64,000 bases of DNA. It comes from Pseudocercospora fijiensis CIRAD86 (Eukaryota > Ascomycota > Dothideomycetes > Mycosphaerellales > Mycosphaerellaceae). The notes under the pieces were generated by a model, which had not been told where the DNA came from, did not search any database, and was given only the letters and a program-made list of their open reading frames with translations. The translations under genes and the position numbers were made by a program. The DNA lies in contig NW_006921537.1 of the NCBI RefSeq assembly GCF_000340215.1, forward strand, positions 4,533,947-4,597,946, given 5' to 3'. Of the stretch, positions 44,398-56,510 are shown piece by piece (the first letter of the stretch is position 1; every line of letters starts with the position of its first letter).

Positions 44398-46085
44398 TTC
44401 GAAACCAAATTTGGCCTCGTGCTTGGTTGATAGTTATCGCGAATCACATGCATAAGTGAATGCGGGGTCTTTCGCGGGTCGCGATAAGTAGTGTGGCTGG
44501 AACTAAGAAAGGCTTTGTAGCTGCGTAGCACGTACGTACCCAGTATCGTCCGGGATGGAAGCAGCGAGGAGAGATGTACGGACCAATTAATAATAAGAGG
44601 AAAGAACGAGATGCTCGTCAGCCAAAGCGACGAGCAATGCAGTCTCGCACGTGTGCAGAGATTAGATCAGAATCTCTTATGATGATGGAATCGGCAATAA
44701 TGATGAGGTAGAATAGAGGGCGGGCAAGCCTGACTCGATTGACAGGCGGTGATCGACCGACAGTCCGATCCCAAGTTTAATCTCCGTTCTGCGCTTGGTC
44801 TCGGCTGAGCAGAGCAGTGCTCGTGGCGGAAGCACGGCGACAGCGAGATGTTCGATGAAAGGCATAGGTACAAGGTGAGCAGTCAAGTAGCTGGCGGTGA
44901 AGAGGAAGAGGCAACGAACGCACATCGCCACCTGATCAGTGTCTCAGGCACAGGCACAGCGAGCCGCACGTGGGATGGACTGAGGAGCAGGAGCAGCTGG
45001 AGGATGGGCAGAGGACGGTCCATGTGATCTCAATGCAGACAAGATGGAAGTATGGAAGTGGTGCCGAGGTGATGATCAGATGACGGCGATTATGATAAGA
45101 GCTTGGTTGGGGGGATGCGAATGCCATGGTTGGTGGTTGGAAAGCTTTCGATGATACTGAGGCTCACGGCGCTGTGCTCAAGGCCTTGATGGATCCATGA
45201 TGAGATGGAATTCGCCAGGAGCTCGTCTGCTGTGCTTTGCTGTGCGTGCTCCGACCCCTGGAAATGAGTTGCACTGCAGCGGGCCGTCGATGTCGCACAG
45301 CATGAAGATTCGCGGAGGATTCGAACTCCAGACGCCATCGCCATCGAGTGGATGACTGGAGCAGCATGTCTTGTATCTGGAGAACACCTACGGACTCCGT
45401 GCCTATCCACTTGAAGGGCTCGATCAGGCCGTAGTACGTACCGAGACACGGCTGTGTTGGAAGCAGTCCAGCGTTTGTCGTCACAGCACCACAGCATACG
45501 GACGGCAGTACACATATGCCTTCCAGACCCGGCTCGGGAGATTGCAGGCTGGAGGCCTTCATGTTGCATTTGAGATGCTGAGCCACTCGAAGCACGAAAG
45601 CTGAGCTTGTGTCCGTTTGCGTGTCAGAGGTCGTGCCGTACCCCTTGGTCCAGAACTTGGCGCTCACCAGCACGGCGCCGAAGTGAGCGATATGGGTAGA
45701 GGGCAGATGTAAGTAGGCTGGTGGGACTGAAATGCATGTGAAGGCGAGGCGTCGCCAGTCGTCTCATGTGTTCCGCGTTGTAAATCCTATTGCGCGCGCT
45801 CAAATCGGACACAGCTTCACCCATCTGATGATTCATCTACCTCACCTCAGCTGGAGCAGAACGCGCCTCAGAAGAACGCGTTCTTGCCTCATCAGGAAAG
45901 GACGCTAGTGCAACGTCTGAAAGGTTATGTCAAGGACCCTTTTCTCCCTTCCACTTCCAGGTTGACCTCAACTTCAACAACAACAACACCACACGCGCTT
46001 CTCGCCGACGCTCCATCCTCAGCCAGTCTTTACCTCGCTCACTCACCACAGTCATTCGTTACTTCCAACCCGCTATTCCCATCCG
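44398..46085. other. Long intergenic region, no gene seen
   Basis: About 1.7 kb. It may contain a first exon of the CCCH gene near its left end and must contain the promoter of the secreted protein at its right end, where AACAACAACAACACC precedes the start. Frames on both strands show no recognisable protein. A TTCGAA sequence near 45,321 looks like a tRNA T-loop but its stem does not pair. Confidence 0.5.
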
Positions 46086-49000
46086 ATGAAGCCGCCACTC
46101 GTCCTGGCCGCCATCGCGGCTGCCGCAGTCGATGCCCACCATTGGAATGGCACGTCCAGTTACTGGAAAAGCACAGCGTACGTATGATTCCTTCCCTTGT
46201 GCGCACCTGCACTGCCGCCGCACTCCACCTTCCTCCCTTGGCCGGCGATGACGAAGGAGAGATACGCGCATCTGTGCATGACTGTCGCGGCCATGTCCTC
46301 CTCCAGCATCCAGGCACACCAGCATACACCAGCCAGCACCTACAGCACTTGCATAATTCACCAAGTCGTTTAGCCAGTATGCCTCGCAAGAATCAGATGA
46401 AACCACAAGCACCTCCTACAACCGCATACATGCATACACGGCCGACCCACATCGGCCGAATCGACTCAAAGCACACCTCCACGCAAACAGCCAGCCAAGA
46501 GAAGCCGCCAGAACAGCCCCATACAGAGCCTAGGGAAAGGCTGAAAGCAGGGTCCGAGAATGGCATCTTTGATCTTCTACCGACGTTCCCTGGAGACCGG
46601 CGTCTGCATTCGCTTGAGGACACGACCCACTTCACCGATCACTGGCCATAGCTTGGCAGACGTCTACCATACTGGAGAGAAAACACGATGGCCTCGATCC
46701 TACTTCTGATCGTTTTCGGCATCGGCTGGCATATGCTTGACCACATACTTACATCTACTAGGGCCTCTGCGACATGCTCGCCCATGACATCTACTGTCTA
46801 CGTCCCGTTCACCGAGACCCATACTGTGTACTCGGTTACAACGGCATCGCCCACTTCGGTTGAGGCAGCTGGCATAAGCGGCAGCGCCTCGAGTGCTGAG
46901 TCGTTCACCACCACATCGACCATCACTTCGACATCGACACACACCAATACTGTTACGGTTGCGCCAACGAACGCAGCCGGCTTGGAAACTTCCTCCTCCA
47001 CCACTCCCTACGTATTCCACGTCACATCTGGAACCACTGTCTGGGAGAATGGTAATTCTCCAAGTAGCGGAGTCTCGTTGGCAATCGAGACATCCTCCGT
47101 GTTTCTCGTGCCTTTTCCGTCCACACCAGAGCCTGATACGACGACGACCGTTGTGTCGACTTCCCACATAAGCACAACAACAACAATCACTGTGCCAGAC
47201 TACACGTCGACGGTCATCAGCTTCACTTCGCCTGGTTCTACGACGACTCTGACCAGCACTCAGTTCACAACGATCTCGGTCTCGCAGGTACCTTCTCATT
47301 CCTCGTTTACGGGAATGAATAGCGCCGGCTGGAATGCTTCAAGTACATTGTCTACCGCTCTTCCAACTCCAGAGGTTACCACAATGACCATGGTCGTAAT
47401 GCAAGGAAGCGGTAATGCCACCACCAACACCATCACGACTCGAATTACTGCCACCATTGGTGACACTCTCACACAGACTCTTGTAGGCCCGGTTGCAACG
47501 AGCAGTGCTGGTAAGTGTTGACCCTTTCATCGTTCATTGCATGTCACCTACAGCGCTTTAAACCCAACCTCTTTCCTGGAACGAATCATCGTTGCTAACT
47601 TCTCATTGCTACAGGCACCAGTGCGTCCGGGGAGTCGGTGGTTTTGACAATGACAGTCGGGACAAGCAATTCTGCCTCAGCATTCAGCACAAGCATGGAG
47701 GTTTCTGGCTCTGCTCCAATCACATCCAATGCACCTGTCTCGGCCGAATCCGCAGGTACTGCAGGCTCACAATCGAACTCTCAGTCGTCCTTGGTGCCTG
47801 TAACGTCAACCTTGACGGCATCTGCTGTTACTTCCAGCCTCGCCTGGGCAAGCTCGTCTGCCAACGGAGTGCCGTCCCACAACAGCCAATCTAACACCTC
47901 GGCCCAACAAACGGCTCCATCTAACAGTGCGACCGTCTCTTACTTGACAAGAACAAGTTTTTTGTCTGGATTTGACACCACATTTGTGATAATATCAACT
48001 GCAATCGCGACCACGCCGCGGATCACCACTGTTAATGGCACAATATCCACTTTATCAGCGGCAAGTGACTCCCCGACGCGCCTCACGACTAACAGCACGC
48101 TGTCTCGAGGTGGTCCTCTTTCGTCGACAATTTCCGTCGAGTCTACCATATCTCAAGGACAGTCCTTGGGCGCGGCTGAAGCCACATCTTCAGCGACCAC
48201 TGCTATCGGAGAGACATCCATTCTAGAATCTTCTCCACCATTCGTGGCCTCCATGTCTTCAACTACAGTCAATGGACAAGAGAGCAGCACGGCGACGACC
48301 TCTGGATCGGGAGGCACTACTTTGACTACGTCTCGTGCACAGACGGGATCTTCAATATCCTCACTACGCGAATCGGGATACTCATCAGAGTCGTCGCGAG
48401 TTTCAACCATTACCAGCTCAAGCCAGAGAAGTGATACTAAAATCGCTTCTAGCACTATCGCAAGCTCTTCGACACGTGCGCGAAACAGCGCCATCTCTGT
48501 GACAAGCAGACCAACGGGGGCCTCTACGTCTAATAACTCATTCCCGCAAACTTCCAATACAGCCATTTCAACACAAGGCTGTGGCGAACAGGGAGATTTC
48601 ACAATGGATTTCGATGACCTTCCAACCTTCAATGGAGGCAGTGCTAGACTCTTCAGACGCCAGGGTATGAACTCTACGACCGGCAACAGCACATCCAACG
48701 GCAATGGCACATCCGAGATCACTCAACAGCCACCATTGAGCTTGCGCCCATACCGCCATATGCTGTTCAGCAATGGCTACGTCTACGCTCCTAAGCCTGT
48801 AGAGCCTTTCGTACCCGCATCTCCACCGAATGTCGCAGTCTTCCTTGCCAATGGCACCGGCTTCAAATCTGGCCCACAGCCCAATGGCCTTGAACCTGGC
48901 GAGATGGGTGATGGCCCATATCACGAAGGAGATCCAGCCTTCTTCTTCGATGCAAAGGGAGCCGCGCTTGGCTGTGACAATGCTGGCCCTGGACCATGTA

Positions 49001-49269
49001 CGTTGGAAGTCACGAGCATGGTTTGGGACAACAGGACCAGAGACGATATTCCTTCCGAATCACAGAACTACACCTTGCCAGCCTGCGAAGGCTTCCAGGA
49101 CTGCCAGTTGACCAAAGTCGACTTCCCATCTTCGTTTCGCAAGCTGAGCGGACTGCGAATGCGTGCCGTTCGTAATCAAGAGCCACGAATGTTTTTCGTG
49201 GATGACATGAGAATGCGCTGGGCGGATAATTCCTGCGCTGCTGGGATGAAGAGACAGCGCAGTCAGTAA
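46086..49269 (+). CDS. Large secreted Ser/Thr-rich surface protein (three exons)
   Basis: Exon 1 is 46,086-46,177, exon 2 is 46,762-47,510 and exon 3 is 47,615-49,269. The introns are 584 bp (GTACGT..ACTAG) and 104 bp (GTAAGT..CTACAG). The product is 831 residues. The N-terminus MKPPLVLAAIAAAAVDAHHW is a clear signal peptide. Residues about 31-600 are Ser/Thr-rich (often over half) and should be heavily O-glycosylated. From about 603 to 831 lies a Cys-containing globular domain: GDFTMDFDDLPTFNG, then RHMLFSNGYVYAPKPVEPFV, DPAFFFDAKGAALGCDNAGP and MFFVDDMRMRW. This resembles a fungal-specific domain of unknown function (DUF7371, from memory). No GPI-anchor tail. Probably a cell-wall or secreted adhesin-like protein. 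The long first intron is unusual and could hide a small exon. Confidence 0.82.
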
Positions 49270-49956
49270 AGGCATCAAAGACATCCAAGTGCCAACAATA
49301 CTGGGCCGCAACTATGCATCTTTTTCTGCAACGTGGCGAGTTGCTGCATCGGCATGAGCTATGCAATGACGGGATGAGCGATGGACGCAGTCACAGAGGC
49401 TGTTTCTTTTCCGTATATCTGGCTTCTTGCATGTACGTACTATCGAGAATCGCAAGCCGGTCAGGAACTGGCGAGCTTTAATGGGACTGCAGAATTATGT
49501 TCTTCGTCTTCGATACAGCGATGAAATTGGTGTGCTTACCCAAAGGTATGGAGTCCCAAGTGGCAGATGAGAGTTCCCGGCGAAGAGTGATTCGCGGTGC
49601 TGACTGGAGGCTTCGTACTCAATTTGGAGACCTGTCCATTCAGCGCTCGCAATTTTCACTTACCTCAGGTGGCACTCGAATAGCCAGTCCTGCGAGGCAG
49701 AGAGGCTTTACTGACAACCACGGAAAGCTAGAGGCCAGCTGGCCGCACAATCCACTCAGGATTTGCGCACATCGAGCTCGTTGCGACCTGACACCTGACA
49801 TCCTGATCTAGGACAACTTGCGCTAGTATTGCACCAGCAACTCGTGGCCTGGTCGAGAGCCAACGAAGCCGCCAAAGGAAAGGCAGCGACGAGTGGGAAT
49901 CCTTTCGAAGAGCAATCGGCGCGATTTATACAGGCGACGGTCCTGCAAAAGCGAAA
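49270..49956. other. Intergenic region, no gene seen
   Basis: 687 bp between two + strand genes. It should include the promoter of the following gene. No recognisable coding, RNA or repeat feature. Confidence 0.5.
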
Positions 49957-52422
49957 ATGACAACACCAACGCAGTGTCTCGAGCAGCTCCTCCGTGCTTC
50001 AGCGAGCAGACCAGTCCTGCAACGCCGAGGGCCAGGGCAGACAGCCCTAGAATCTGCTGAAGAAGACGACGCCAGTCTTGTCGAAGCAGCAGGGCACGTC
50101 GAGGTACTCGCACCCAGAGAACCCGGAAGCAATAACCCATGGCGCAGTCATAGATCGCCCACCGTTGAAGAGAACGACGATGACGCTCTACCTTCTCTCA
50201 GCATTCGAGAGGCACAGAATAATGCAGCGCAAGCCGAAAACGGCCAGGTACCGACACCTTTTTCCCAACAGGACGTTTCAGCTCAGCATATCGAAGTTGC
50301 CCAGCAGCGGTATGCGACTGATCCAGCAAGTTCGGCAGAAGTCGAGCAATGGCTTGCTGCTTCGCGCATAGTTCTGAGTGATCCTTCCAATGGAGCTCAG
50401 CGCCTACGTGCAATAGCAGATGCTTTGACAAGCCACGATAGCGATGAAATCTCACGACTTATCGATGCTATTCCCATGCTGCCTCGCAGCTCATCGGCGT
50501 TGAAGCAACAACTGGCACGCCTCTCGGCCGTGATTGCGAATCATGTGTCTCCAGATTCTGTCATGGATGCGGGCAGCTCTGCTCAAAATCGACCAAAGCG
50601 ACAGGCACGAGTGAACAATCTGCGAGCCGCGGCGGAGTCGTGGCGTCCGCAGACAATCGCATCCGACAGCAGCATGAAGCCACACGCGGACCCATTCGGC
50701 AGTAATGGTCAGATGCCATCTGGCTCTAGCTCGAACTTAAGCCCGATGTCAGCCAAGGCGGCTGGCAAAAGGCGAGAGGTCCGGGAGAGCGAACAGGCTT
50801 GTGGAGCGAGAGACCGCCACGACAAGGATGTGCCAGATCCATTGACTGTCCAGCCTAGACGAAGAAAGCCCACCGAGGCCCAGTGCAAGCATGAAATGAG
50901 TCAAGGCAGACCTCAAGAAAATGGCAGCGATGTGTATTCAAGACTCGCCGCTCCCACGTCTGCTTGGAAAGCCAAGCAGAAACCAGCGGTGCAGGCTAAA
51001 CAAAGCGTCTCCGCCGCAGACAATTCATTGACAGGGAGCATTAATGGGAACGTCAAGACGGGCCAGGAACGAAGATCTCGGTCGTCGTCGACCAGCTCAA
51101 CACACGACCAGGTTGACGTGCACAGAAGAAGTGTCGGAAGGGAGATGGAGCACTTGAGGCTGCAACTCGACGCAGGAACTTCCAACACGAACAAATTCAA
51201 CAACCAACAGCTGGGAGCGAATCATGTTAGAGTCTTTTCTGCGACAGTGGTTGGCCCGGTTGCTGCCCAGAGACCGCGAGAGCCTACCGGGCGTGTACGC
51301 CAGCAGCCGACGCGTGTGCATGCTCCGTTCATGAATGGGACTCATAACAAGCAGAAGGTAGCCGTCGCACCAAGATATGCTCGCCCGGACCCATTCGCTC
51401 CAAAATCAGATCCAACAACACGGAACATTCGTCCAACGTATACAGAGAGGCATCTGCAGCCGAGATCCGTCCCGATGCCTCCAGCAAGACCAGATCGGCA
51501 GGCCCAAAGCAATGTCAGGCTGCGTCCAAGGCTTGTGGAGAGTCGGCATAGCGCGCATGCGCCGATCTGGGAGAGACTAGCACAACAGCAGACCAGCTCT
51601 TCCACCGCGAAGAACAAACGTCGTGCACTGTACGTGAAAGCTAATGGTACAGATGAAGGTGCATTAATACCAAGGTCCCCGCGCAAGAGCGTAACAAAGG
51701 CTGACCAGGGTGACACAGATGCTGAACATAATGCGCAGCTGCAAGACGTAACCAACGCTTCGAACTTGGCAACTCGAAAACAAGTTACAGAGCCACCGAG
51801 ACGTGAAGTGCCCTCCCAAGACCAAAGATGCACACCCGGGCCTTCAAGTCGTGGCCAGGAAGACTCCAGACAGGACTCTGTAGCTGTTGCGCGCAGTGCC
51901 TCCGCTCCTCAGTCCAAGGAGCGATCTCTGAATGTTCCAACAGAGCCTCGTCGTACACCACCTGCAGTTCCAGTCGCCAGCGCGGGTCCCTCGAGTGCCA
52001 CAAAACGCAGATCGGAGTCTATGTGCTCTGCTTCAGGCATTTTATTCACGTCTCGCAACGATATGGATGAAGCTAGGCCTGATGTTACGCCCAAAGATGC
52101 GGTGCCGATAGTCGCAGAGTGTGTAGGCGTAACCAGACGTGACGAGATTGCGATGGCACCTGAGAGTTCTTCGCCAGAGGCAGACACCCAAAGGGCTCTA
52201 GAGGCAGGGAAGGCGAGGAAACATTCGGTGTTCATGTCCAGCGTCAAAAGTGCTATGAGCGCCCTGAAGAAATTTCCGTCCAAGATGGCTGGCATAAGAG
52301 ATTCAGCCCGTACCGCGCGCAGAGAGTCTGCAAAGCAGACAAGAAGACGCAGCTCAGGCCACTGGAAGGAAAAGGCGTTGCTGATCTGGAGGACGAGGCA
52401 AATGGGCCGGGCAGCCTTGTAG
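49957..52422 (+). CDS. Large disordered basic protein of unknown function
   Basis: 821 residues in one exon, ATG in a good context (GCGAAAATGAC). An N-terminal helical part at about 105-200 (EVEQWLAASRIVLSD, RLRAIADALTSHDSDEISRL) is the only region that looks folded. Most of the rest is Arg/Ser/Gln/Pro-rich and disordered. The last 65 residues are strongly basic with a helical SVKSAMSALKKFPSKMAG followed by RRESAKQTRRRSSGHWKEKA, which could bind nucleic acid or membranes. No signal peptide, membrane span or known domain seen. I do not recognise the family. Confidence 0.8.
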   Translation: MTTPTQCLEQLLRASASRPVLQRRGPGQTALESAEEDDASLVEAAGHVEVLAPREPGSNNPWRSHRSPTVEENDDDALPSLSIREAQNNAAQAENGQVPTPFSQQDVSAQHIEVAQQRYATDPASSAEVEQWLAASRIVLSDPSNGAQRLRAIADALTSHDSDEISRLIDAIPMLPRSSSALKQQLARLSAVIANHVSPDSVMDAGSSAQNRPKRQARVNNLRAAAESWRPQTIASDSSMKPHADPFGSNGQMPSGSSSNLSPMSAKAAGKRREVRESEQACGARDRHDKDVPDPLTVQPRRRKPTEAQCKHEMSQGRPQENGSDVYSRLAAPTSAWKAKQKPAVQAKQSVSAADNSLTGSINGNVKTGQERRSRSSSTSSTHDQVDVHRRSVGREMEHLRLQLDAGTSNTNKFNNQQLGANHVRVFSATVVGPVAAQRPREPTGRVRQQPTRVHAPFMNGTHNKQKVAVAPRYARPDPFAPKSDPTTRNIRPTYTERHLQPRSVPMPPARPDRQAQSNVRLRPRLVESRHSAHAPIWERLAQQQTSSSTAKNKRRALYVKANGTDEGALIPRSPRKSVTKADQGDTDAEHNAQLQDVTNASNLATRKQVTEPPRREVPSQDQRCTPGPSSRGQEDSRQDSVAVARSASAPQSKERSLNVPTEPRRTPPAVPVASAGPSSATKRRSESMCSASGILFTSRNDMDEARPDVTPKDAVPIVAECVGVTRRDEIAMAPESSSPEADTQRALEAGKARKHSVFMSSVKSAMSALKKFPSKMAGIRDSARTARRESAKQTRRRSSGHWKEKALLIWRTRQMGRAAL

Positions 52423-52813
52423 GCCGGCCGTTTGTCGTGTGTCATTCGTCGCTAAGTGATACCCGGAAGATTCCAATGGAAAGAATGCGATTAGTGAGTG
52501 TCTTCTGCTCGTAGATATCTATCGGGCTAACTAGGCTCACAGGGAAAGGAGGCGTCAGCTAGGGGTTGATGGATAAGGGAACGAGTGTAATATCGGAGTG
52601 ATTGAGGTCGAAGCGTGTTACTGTATTGGTTGGCAAGGGCAGAAGGTGAGGTCGCGAATAGTCTAAACCACAAACGTTTTGCCGAATGACATGGAGCACG
52701 TCACTGCAAGCACCTCGGTGACATCGCATACACCTCAGGTGGCCAACGACTTATGTACAAGATGTAAACCAGTCTTGCCCAGTACTCGGAAAACTAATAA
52801 CATACCCAAAGAA
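52423..52813. other. Upstream region of the gene at 52,814
   Basis: 391 bp. The downstream reading frame is open back to 52,679 and includes an ATG at 52,691, but that part is low in family-like sequence, so I treat it as 5-prime UTR and promoter. Confidence 0.45.
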
Positions 52814-53608
52814 ATGCCTCTCGCGACCGTTCACCTCGTCGCCCTGGCATCGGGAGCTTCGGCATCCCAATACCTGCGAGCATTGAAGTCTTTCCCAGTC
52901 AAACCTCTTGTGGCAGCAAAAGTCGTAAGATGGATCATCAAACCCGAAAAGCTCTCCACCCACCTCTTGAAGCAGAAATGGGACCTTCTTCTCATCCTCC
53001 CAGCCGACCAACCCATTCCTGAGATCTGCCTCGCACAGGAATGGGTCCATCGACACTGGACAATCACAGCCGGAGTACCCAAGAGCTTGATCCATAATGG
53101 CTTCGAAGAAAAGAATCAGAAACTCCTTCACCCATCTCCAGACGCTGTCCCAGAACTCACCGGCTCCCTTGACAAGCCTCGAAAAGCATCCTCGGCCCAG
53201 GGCCTTGAGCTCACAGACGAAATCCTGCAATGGTCTTCCTCGCATCCACAAGACCATGCAGTCAGCATGTTAAATCTCCTCTCTTTCAACCAAGGCAAAC
53301 AAGCTCATGAGTCTTATCTGAGATACGGCAAAGCTTTCGGCGAATCCATTGGAGCCAAACGAGGAGGTCACGCCAAAATCGTGGGAAAAGTGATCCCGGA
53401 TCAGAAGACGCCTGGAGAGGATAAGTATGGTTGGGATGAGATTGCTTTGGCGCATTACCCGAGTATTCGGCATTTTATGGATATGTTGGGGTCCGAGGAT
53501 TATCAGGAGGTTAATCAAAAGCATCGTGTTCCGGCTTTGAGGGATACTTGTATTCTTTGTACCAGTGAGTTGGATCAAGAGTTGACGACTGATAAGGCGA
53601 AACTTTGA
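52814..53608 (+). CDS. Conserved fungal protein with DUF1330/dimeric alpha-beta-barrel-like C-terminus
   Basis: 264 residues from the ATG at 52,814, chosen because MPLATVHLVALASGASASQY begins the ordered part; an upstream ATG at 52,691 is possible. The N-terminal half (about 1-115) has strands and helices (KWDLLLILPADQPIPEICLA). The C-terminal half (about 140-250) carries SMLNLLSFNQGKQAHESYLR, YGKAFGESIGAKRGGHAKIV and DEIALAHYPSIRHFMDMLGS, a pattern like the ferredoxin-like dimeric alpha/beta barrels of the DUF1330/EthD type. No catalytic function is assigned. It converges on THI4. Confidence 0.82.
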   Translation: MPLATVHLVALASGASASQYLRALKSFPVKPLVAAKVVRWIIKPEKLSTHLLKQKWDLLLILPADQPIPEICLAQEWVHRHWTITAGVPKSLIHNGFEEKNQKLLHPSPDAVPELTGSLDKPRKASSAQGLELTDEILQWSSSHPQDHAVSMLNLLSFNQGKQAHESYLRYGKAFGESIGAKRGGHAKIVGKVIPDQKTPGEDKYGWDEIALAHYPSIRHFMDMLGSEDYQEVNQKHRVPALRDTCILCTSELDQELTTDKAKL

Positions 53609-54711
53609 GTCGACGTGAGAGCATGAGTGGCCGAGGAGCGAGCGGAGATTTGGATATTGTACATATCGATTGTGATTGTGCGGTTGGCTCGAATGATCCA
53701 GGGTTGCGGCGTATCCAGTAGCTCAGCCTGCAATGCATTCGAGGAATGACAGCTCAAGTCCTTTTGAACATACATCCAGATTTAGCGATCTCTCGATTTT
53801 ACCCGGTGTGCTTCGTTCATGACACATGAGCAGCACAGAAAAAGCTATACATTCGCAGAACGAGATAAAGCATCGAATGATGCCTGTTTCCACATGTTCA
53901 CTGAAAACCTGTCGTCGACGTCACCAAAGCTCGAAATACAGCCCCAGTGGACCATTCATAGTCTCCAATGTACATAGAAAACGTCAAAGCAATGAAGGGT
54001 CATAAGGATTCGTATACAAATATACAAGGATACCTTCGCCATACTCGCACCTGTCGCATTTTCTTGGATTTTCATCATCCGCTCGTGGCTTGAGATTCGG
54101 AGTATCCGAAGTAGTGGTTGCCGAGACGATGTATATCGAGATGAGAAGCGGTGATCTCAGTGCTCGAAGACACGCGAGTCGTGGTCCAACAGCGCACCGA
54201 ATGTGTCATTCTGTCTGCAGGAGCGAGCGATCGTGCGTCTACCTGAGACGATAAGCGAACACGTAGGTATGAGTCGTGCATTCTGTTCTCTCGTTGATGT
54301 GTGACATCTACATGACACGCACGACGCGGAGTTCTCAAGATGACATTACGAGTCTATAACTTGCACCAGGTTCGGAATGTGCGACGCGGAGTTCACGACG
54401 AATTCAGATGTGCTGTGAAGATTCCGAAATGGTGAATGAAACAGGCAACGCAGAGCTTTCGTGCAACAGAGATTGGGTGATATGCAGCGATGTGTGATGT
54501 TGCATCGTTGTTTCCTGTACTTCGTATTCGGCCTGTTCAAGGTAAACGAGCGTCAGAGCAACATAAGTTCGTCCAATCGTCAAGCATTCTTCATCCCCCT
54601 CGTTCGTTTCACAGTCTGATCCTGACCCATCAGCCATATGTGCATATACGGATACTGAGTATCAAGCGATCCAATACATTTTCAAGCTTCGGGACCCTGC
54701 ACCAGGCTCGC
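53609..54711. other. Intergenic region between convergent genes, no gene seen
   Basis: About 1.1 kb that holds both 3-prime UTRs. Short frames on either strand show nothing recognisable. No tandem repeat seen. Confidence 0.5.
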
Positions 54712-55794
<1,083 letters not shown>

Positions 55795-55839
55795 TCAAGG
55801 ACTGCGAACATCAGCCTTGCTGCACTGGCAGCAGATGAG

Positions 55840-55990
55840 TCGCGAGAAAGCATGATTCTTTCGCTGGTATTATCCAGAAGATCAAGTTCAGGCCGTATAG
55901 TCTCAGAACGGGCAGGACATGCGGCATCTTCTCCTCGACAAGACGAGGGTGGAAGATGGCAGCATGGTGCGCAAGCGTCCACCGGCTCAG
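55840..55990 (-). promoter_or_regulatory. TPP riboswitch in the THI4 5-prime leader
   Basis: On the minus strand the conserved TPP aptamer elements occur in order: CTGAGA (55,901-55,906), then CCTGAACTTGATC, then GGATAATACCAGCGA (55,861-55,875), then AAGAATCATGC (55,850-55,860). This is the J2-4/P4/P5/P1 half of the thi-box. The 5-prime strands of P1 and P2 are less conserved and I could not place them with certainty; GCCGGTG near 55,980 is a candidate P2 strand pairing with the GGC after CTGAGACTATAC. An intron acceptor (GATGTTCGCAG, ending 55,802) follows before the ATG, so control by alternative splicing of a leader intron, as in Neurospora and Aspergillus thiamine genes, is likely. Confidence 0.9.
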
Positions 55991-56164
55991 CTTTCATCGG
56001 TACTAATGAAAATACCTTGATCGTCATTCGGGTTGTGACCATTGAAGAAGCGCAGCCCCATCGCGGCGTGTGCGTTGCGGCCTACCAAAGTGGAAGTGGG
56101 TGCAGAAATAGCGCTGGATGGGTTGTCAGCGGGAACATTGAGGACACGTGGTAAGCGTACGGGT

Positions 56165-56236
56165 TGGTGGATGCGGTGGATGCGGTGGATGCGGTGGATG
56201 CGGTGGATGCGGTGGATGCGGTGGATGCGGTGGATG
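56165..56236. repeat. (GGTGGATGC)n 9 bp tandem repeat
   Basis: Eight near-perfect copies of a 9 bp unit about 380 bp upstream of the THI4 start codon. The reading frames through it (poly-Gly-Cys or Ala-Ser-Thr patterns) are repeat artefacts. It contains the GGATGC hexamer also repeated upstream of UBR1 at 22,445-22,471. Confidence 0.95.
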
Positions 56237-56510
56237 TCGGTGTCGTTGTCTTGGTGCAGAAATTGGCTTGACGAGAGTTGGGAAGGCAAGGCAGAGTCGA
56301 GCAATGATGCTTGGTATCATATGGACATTGCTTGGCACTTGCCCGCCCTGCCAGCTCCCCGCACAAGATGGAAGGAGCTGTGGTGGGGCGGGACTCGTCC
56401 GGCATCGGCTTGACCCTGAATAAGCGAAGCGAAGCGTTGCACCAAGTCCGGAAGCAATCATTATTCCCGCAAGGCCATCACGATAAGCGCGACGTTAGAG
56501 CGGCAGCACT

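Noticed and set aside
45290..45420. Possible tRNA on the minus strand (GGAGTTCGAATCC T-loop)
   Set aside because: The T-stem does not pair properly and no matching D-arm, anticodon arm or acceptor stem is found upstream.
45884..46651. 255-codon frame upstream of and across the start of the secreted protein
   Set aside because: It overlaps the signal-peptide exon in another frame and the first intron; low-complexity Pro/His/Thr content, no family.
47008..48722. Long minus-strand frames antisense to the Ser/Thr-rich protein
   Set aside because: The Ser/Thr codon bias of the real gene opens the antisense frames; no independent evidence.
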